A DNA stretch of 64,000 nucleotides from Sycon ciliatum (Eukaryota > Porifera > Calcarea > Leucosolenida > Sycettidae). The stretch covers positions 10,906,525 to 10,970,524 of the forward strand of contig NC_088649.1 of NCBI RefSeq assembly GCF_964019385.1, written 5' to 3'. The stretch's first letter is position 1. Every line of letters starts with the position of its first letter. The position numbers and the translations under genes are program-made. The notes below the pieces were generated by a model. That model was given only the letters and a program-made list of their open reading frames with translations. It had not been told where the DNA came from and did no database searches. Positions 42,963 through 64,000 of the stretch are shown here, piece after piece.

Positions 42963-44220
42963 TCCTTGTTGGCGGTAGGAAGTCGCAGTCGCCCGTACTC
43001 GAGTGCCGATGCCGGCTAGAAGTGAATCAAGTAATTATTTTGGTTTTGAACAAGATGACACCATGCCACCAACGCACCGGTGTGGAGTGAAGTGGATTGG
43101 GGTACAAACAATAATATACGACCCTCTCAATTCAATCCGGTCGTACACTGCCGCGTTTGGAGTTGCCAAGGGCAGCTGTGTACGCGCCTGCTACGGCGAT
43201 GCCCAATGAAATCTGACCAGGCGCGTCAATGACCGCATCCTCGTCTACGCTGTGTCCCCGTGCCTGGTGTCTCTGCACAGGGCAGGGCTCAAACCTACTC
43301 TCGACTCGCAGGACTTCATGGAGCAACACTGCAGGTAGCGAGCGCGCACACGCACCACCACCACAAGCATACAAACCAGAAAATCAACTGGAACGTATTC
43401 TGCCATATAAAGCAACATGAACAACAGCAGCAGCACACAGCGTCGCAACGAGAAAAAAAGCTTGGGCCCAGAAAAACAGGATAGGGCGCACGCTGTCGGA
43501 TAAAACGGAGAACATACACACAAAGCAGCATAATGGCGACACGCAACGCATATAAAACCAACAATGACTGTGCTGCCGTCAGCATTCTGTAGTGGCCCAC
43601 GTCAAACTCGCACGCAAATCAATGAAAAAAGAAAGAAAAAGAAATGCACCGGGGAAGCTAGACAGCGAGTTTGCACACGGTAGCCAGAGATAGGAAAAAA
43701 ATGGCCGTTCTTGTTCTTGGTTAGATGAGGTACATGCATAAGCATAGACACCTTACGCTTTGTGTCAGGGTCGACTCAAAAAAGAGAGGGTAAAGAACGC
43801 CATGAAAGGAGAAAAATCTCTCACGAAGGGAGAGAGTAGATAACAGCACACAAACTGCCCAAGGACTGGGCGTGTATGGCCACTCCAGCATGAAGCCAGC
43901 CATCATAGAAGGGAAAAAGGAAGGAAGATGTAAAATGCATTGCATGCCGGCAGCAGGAGCACACCATCATCACTGAAAAATGCGCGGGTTGGGATCAAAA
44001 GCATAACACACAAACACAAGCACACACGCACATACATGCATCAAGACAAATCTCAACACATGAGGAACAGGGAGAAATTGGGTAGGGGATGACTAGACAG
44101 CAGCGATCACTTCACCACACACCCACACACAACAAAGTTGTCACCTAAGACGAGACCCAAACAGTAAGACACAGGCGACAGTGGTGTCACCACCCTTAAA
44201 TTCGCCACCGAAAACCACAA
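42963..44220. other. Flank of the DIRS-like element and downstream region of PIWI R
   Basis: 42963-43080 duplicates 32795-32910. Between there and the PIWI R polyadenylation signal I see no gene. Short frames and A/C-rich stretches only. Confidence 0.5.
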
Positions 44221-44226
44221 TTTATT
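44221..44226 (-). terminator. Polyadenylation signal AATAAA of PIWI R
   Basis: TTTATT on the plus strand, AATAAA in gene sense, 115 nt after the PIWI R stop codon. This is a normal distance for a short 3' UTR; use is inferred. Confidence 0.6.
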
Positions 44227-44340
44227 GATCAAGAGATGAGGATCCTGATGCTATACACTACACAGGTACTGTGGACGGCGTGATGACGCGACGTAGAGAA
44301 TCCAGAAAGGCGCGTACAAAGTACAAGTAGCAGCACACGT

Positions 44341-64000
<19,660 letters not shown>

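Overview
This is eukaryotic, animal-type DNA: spliced genes with GT-AG introns, several non-LTR retrotransposon families, a tyrosine-recombinase retrotransposon, many small DNA transposons and long CA/GA microsatellites. There is no bacterial gene organisation. Two host genes are recognisable and both are PIWI-clade Argonautes on the minus strand, which points to a metazoan. The repeat mix suggests an invertebrate, possibly a sponge or cnidarian, but the species cannot be named from the window.

Layout. (1) 372-1810 minus: the 5' coding exon of PIWI gene 'L' (start codon, low-complexity N-terminus with RG dipeptides and coding minisatellites, start of the Argonaute N domain, splice donor). The rest of gene L lies beyond the left edge. 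(2) 1.8-13 kb: hairpin and inverted-repeat elements, including a 593-bp unit present as three direct copies plus one inverted copy. (3) 13.8-30.5 kb: LINE copies of at least two families, remnants of an R2-like retroelement, and a DNA transposon with ~500-bp terminal repeats nested inside another. (4) 33,394-42,962: a DIRS/Ngaro-type element with gag-like, RT-RNase H and tyrosine-recombinase regions and split direct repeats. It has itself been hit by a 138-bp-LTR mini-retrotransposon, a Helitron-like element, a satellite-bearing element and three MITEs. (5) 44,341 to the right edge, minus: the 3' two-thirds of a second PIWI gene 'R', 13 exons covering the region before MID, MID, the PIWI domain and the stop codon. 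Its introns also hold transposons.

The two PIWI genes are in tandem (R upstream of L in the direction of transcription), about 42.5 kb apart, and almost all of that gap is nested mobile DNA. PIWI proteins are the effectors of piRNA silencing of transposons, so the locus places two silencing genes around a dense transposon nest. Whether the nest is itself a piRNA source is a testable inference, not something the sequence shows.

Several insertions can be read exactly because an empty copy of the target, or the interrupted reading frame, is also present. These give reliable element ends and target duplications. Exon boundaries of PIWI R were set by hand from splice signals, reading-frame phase and family similarity, and every exon-exon phase is consistent.
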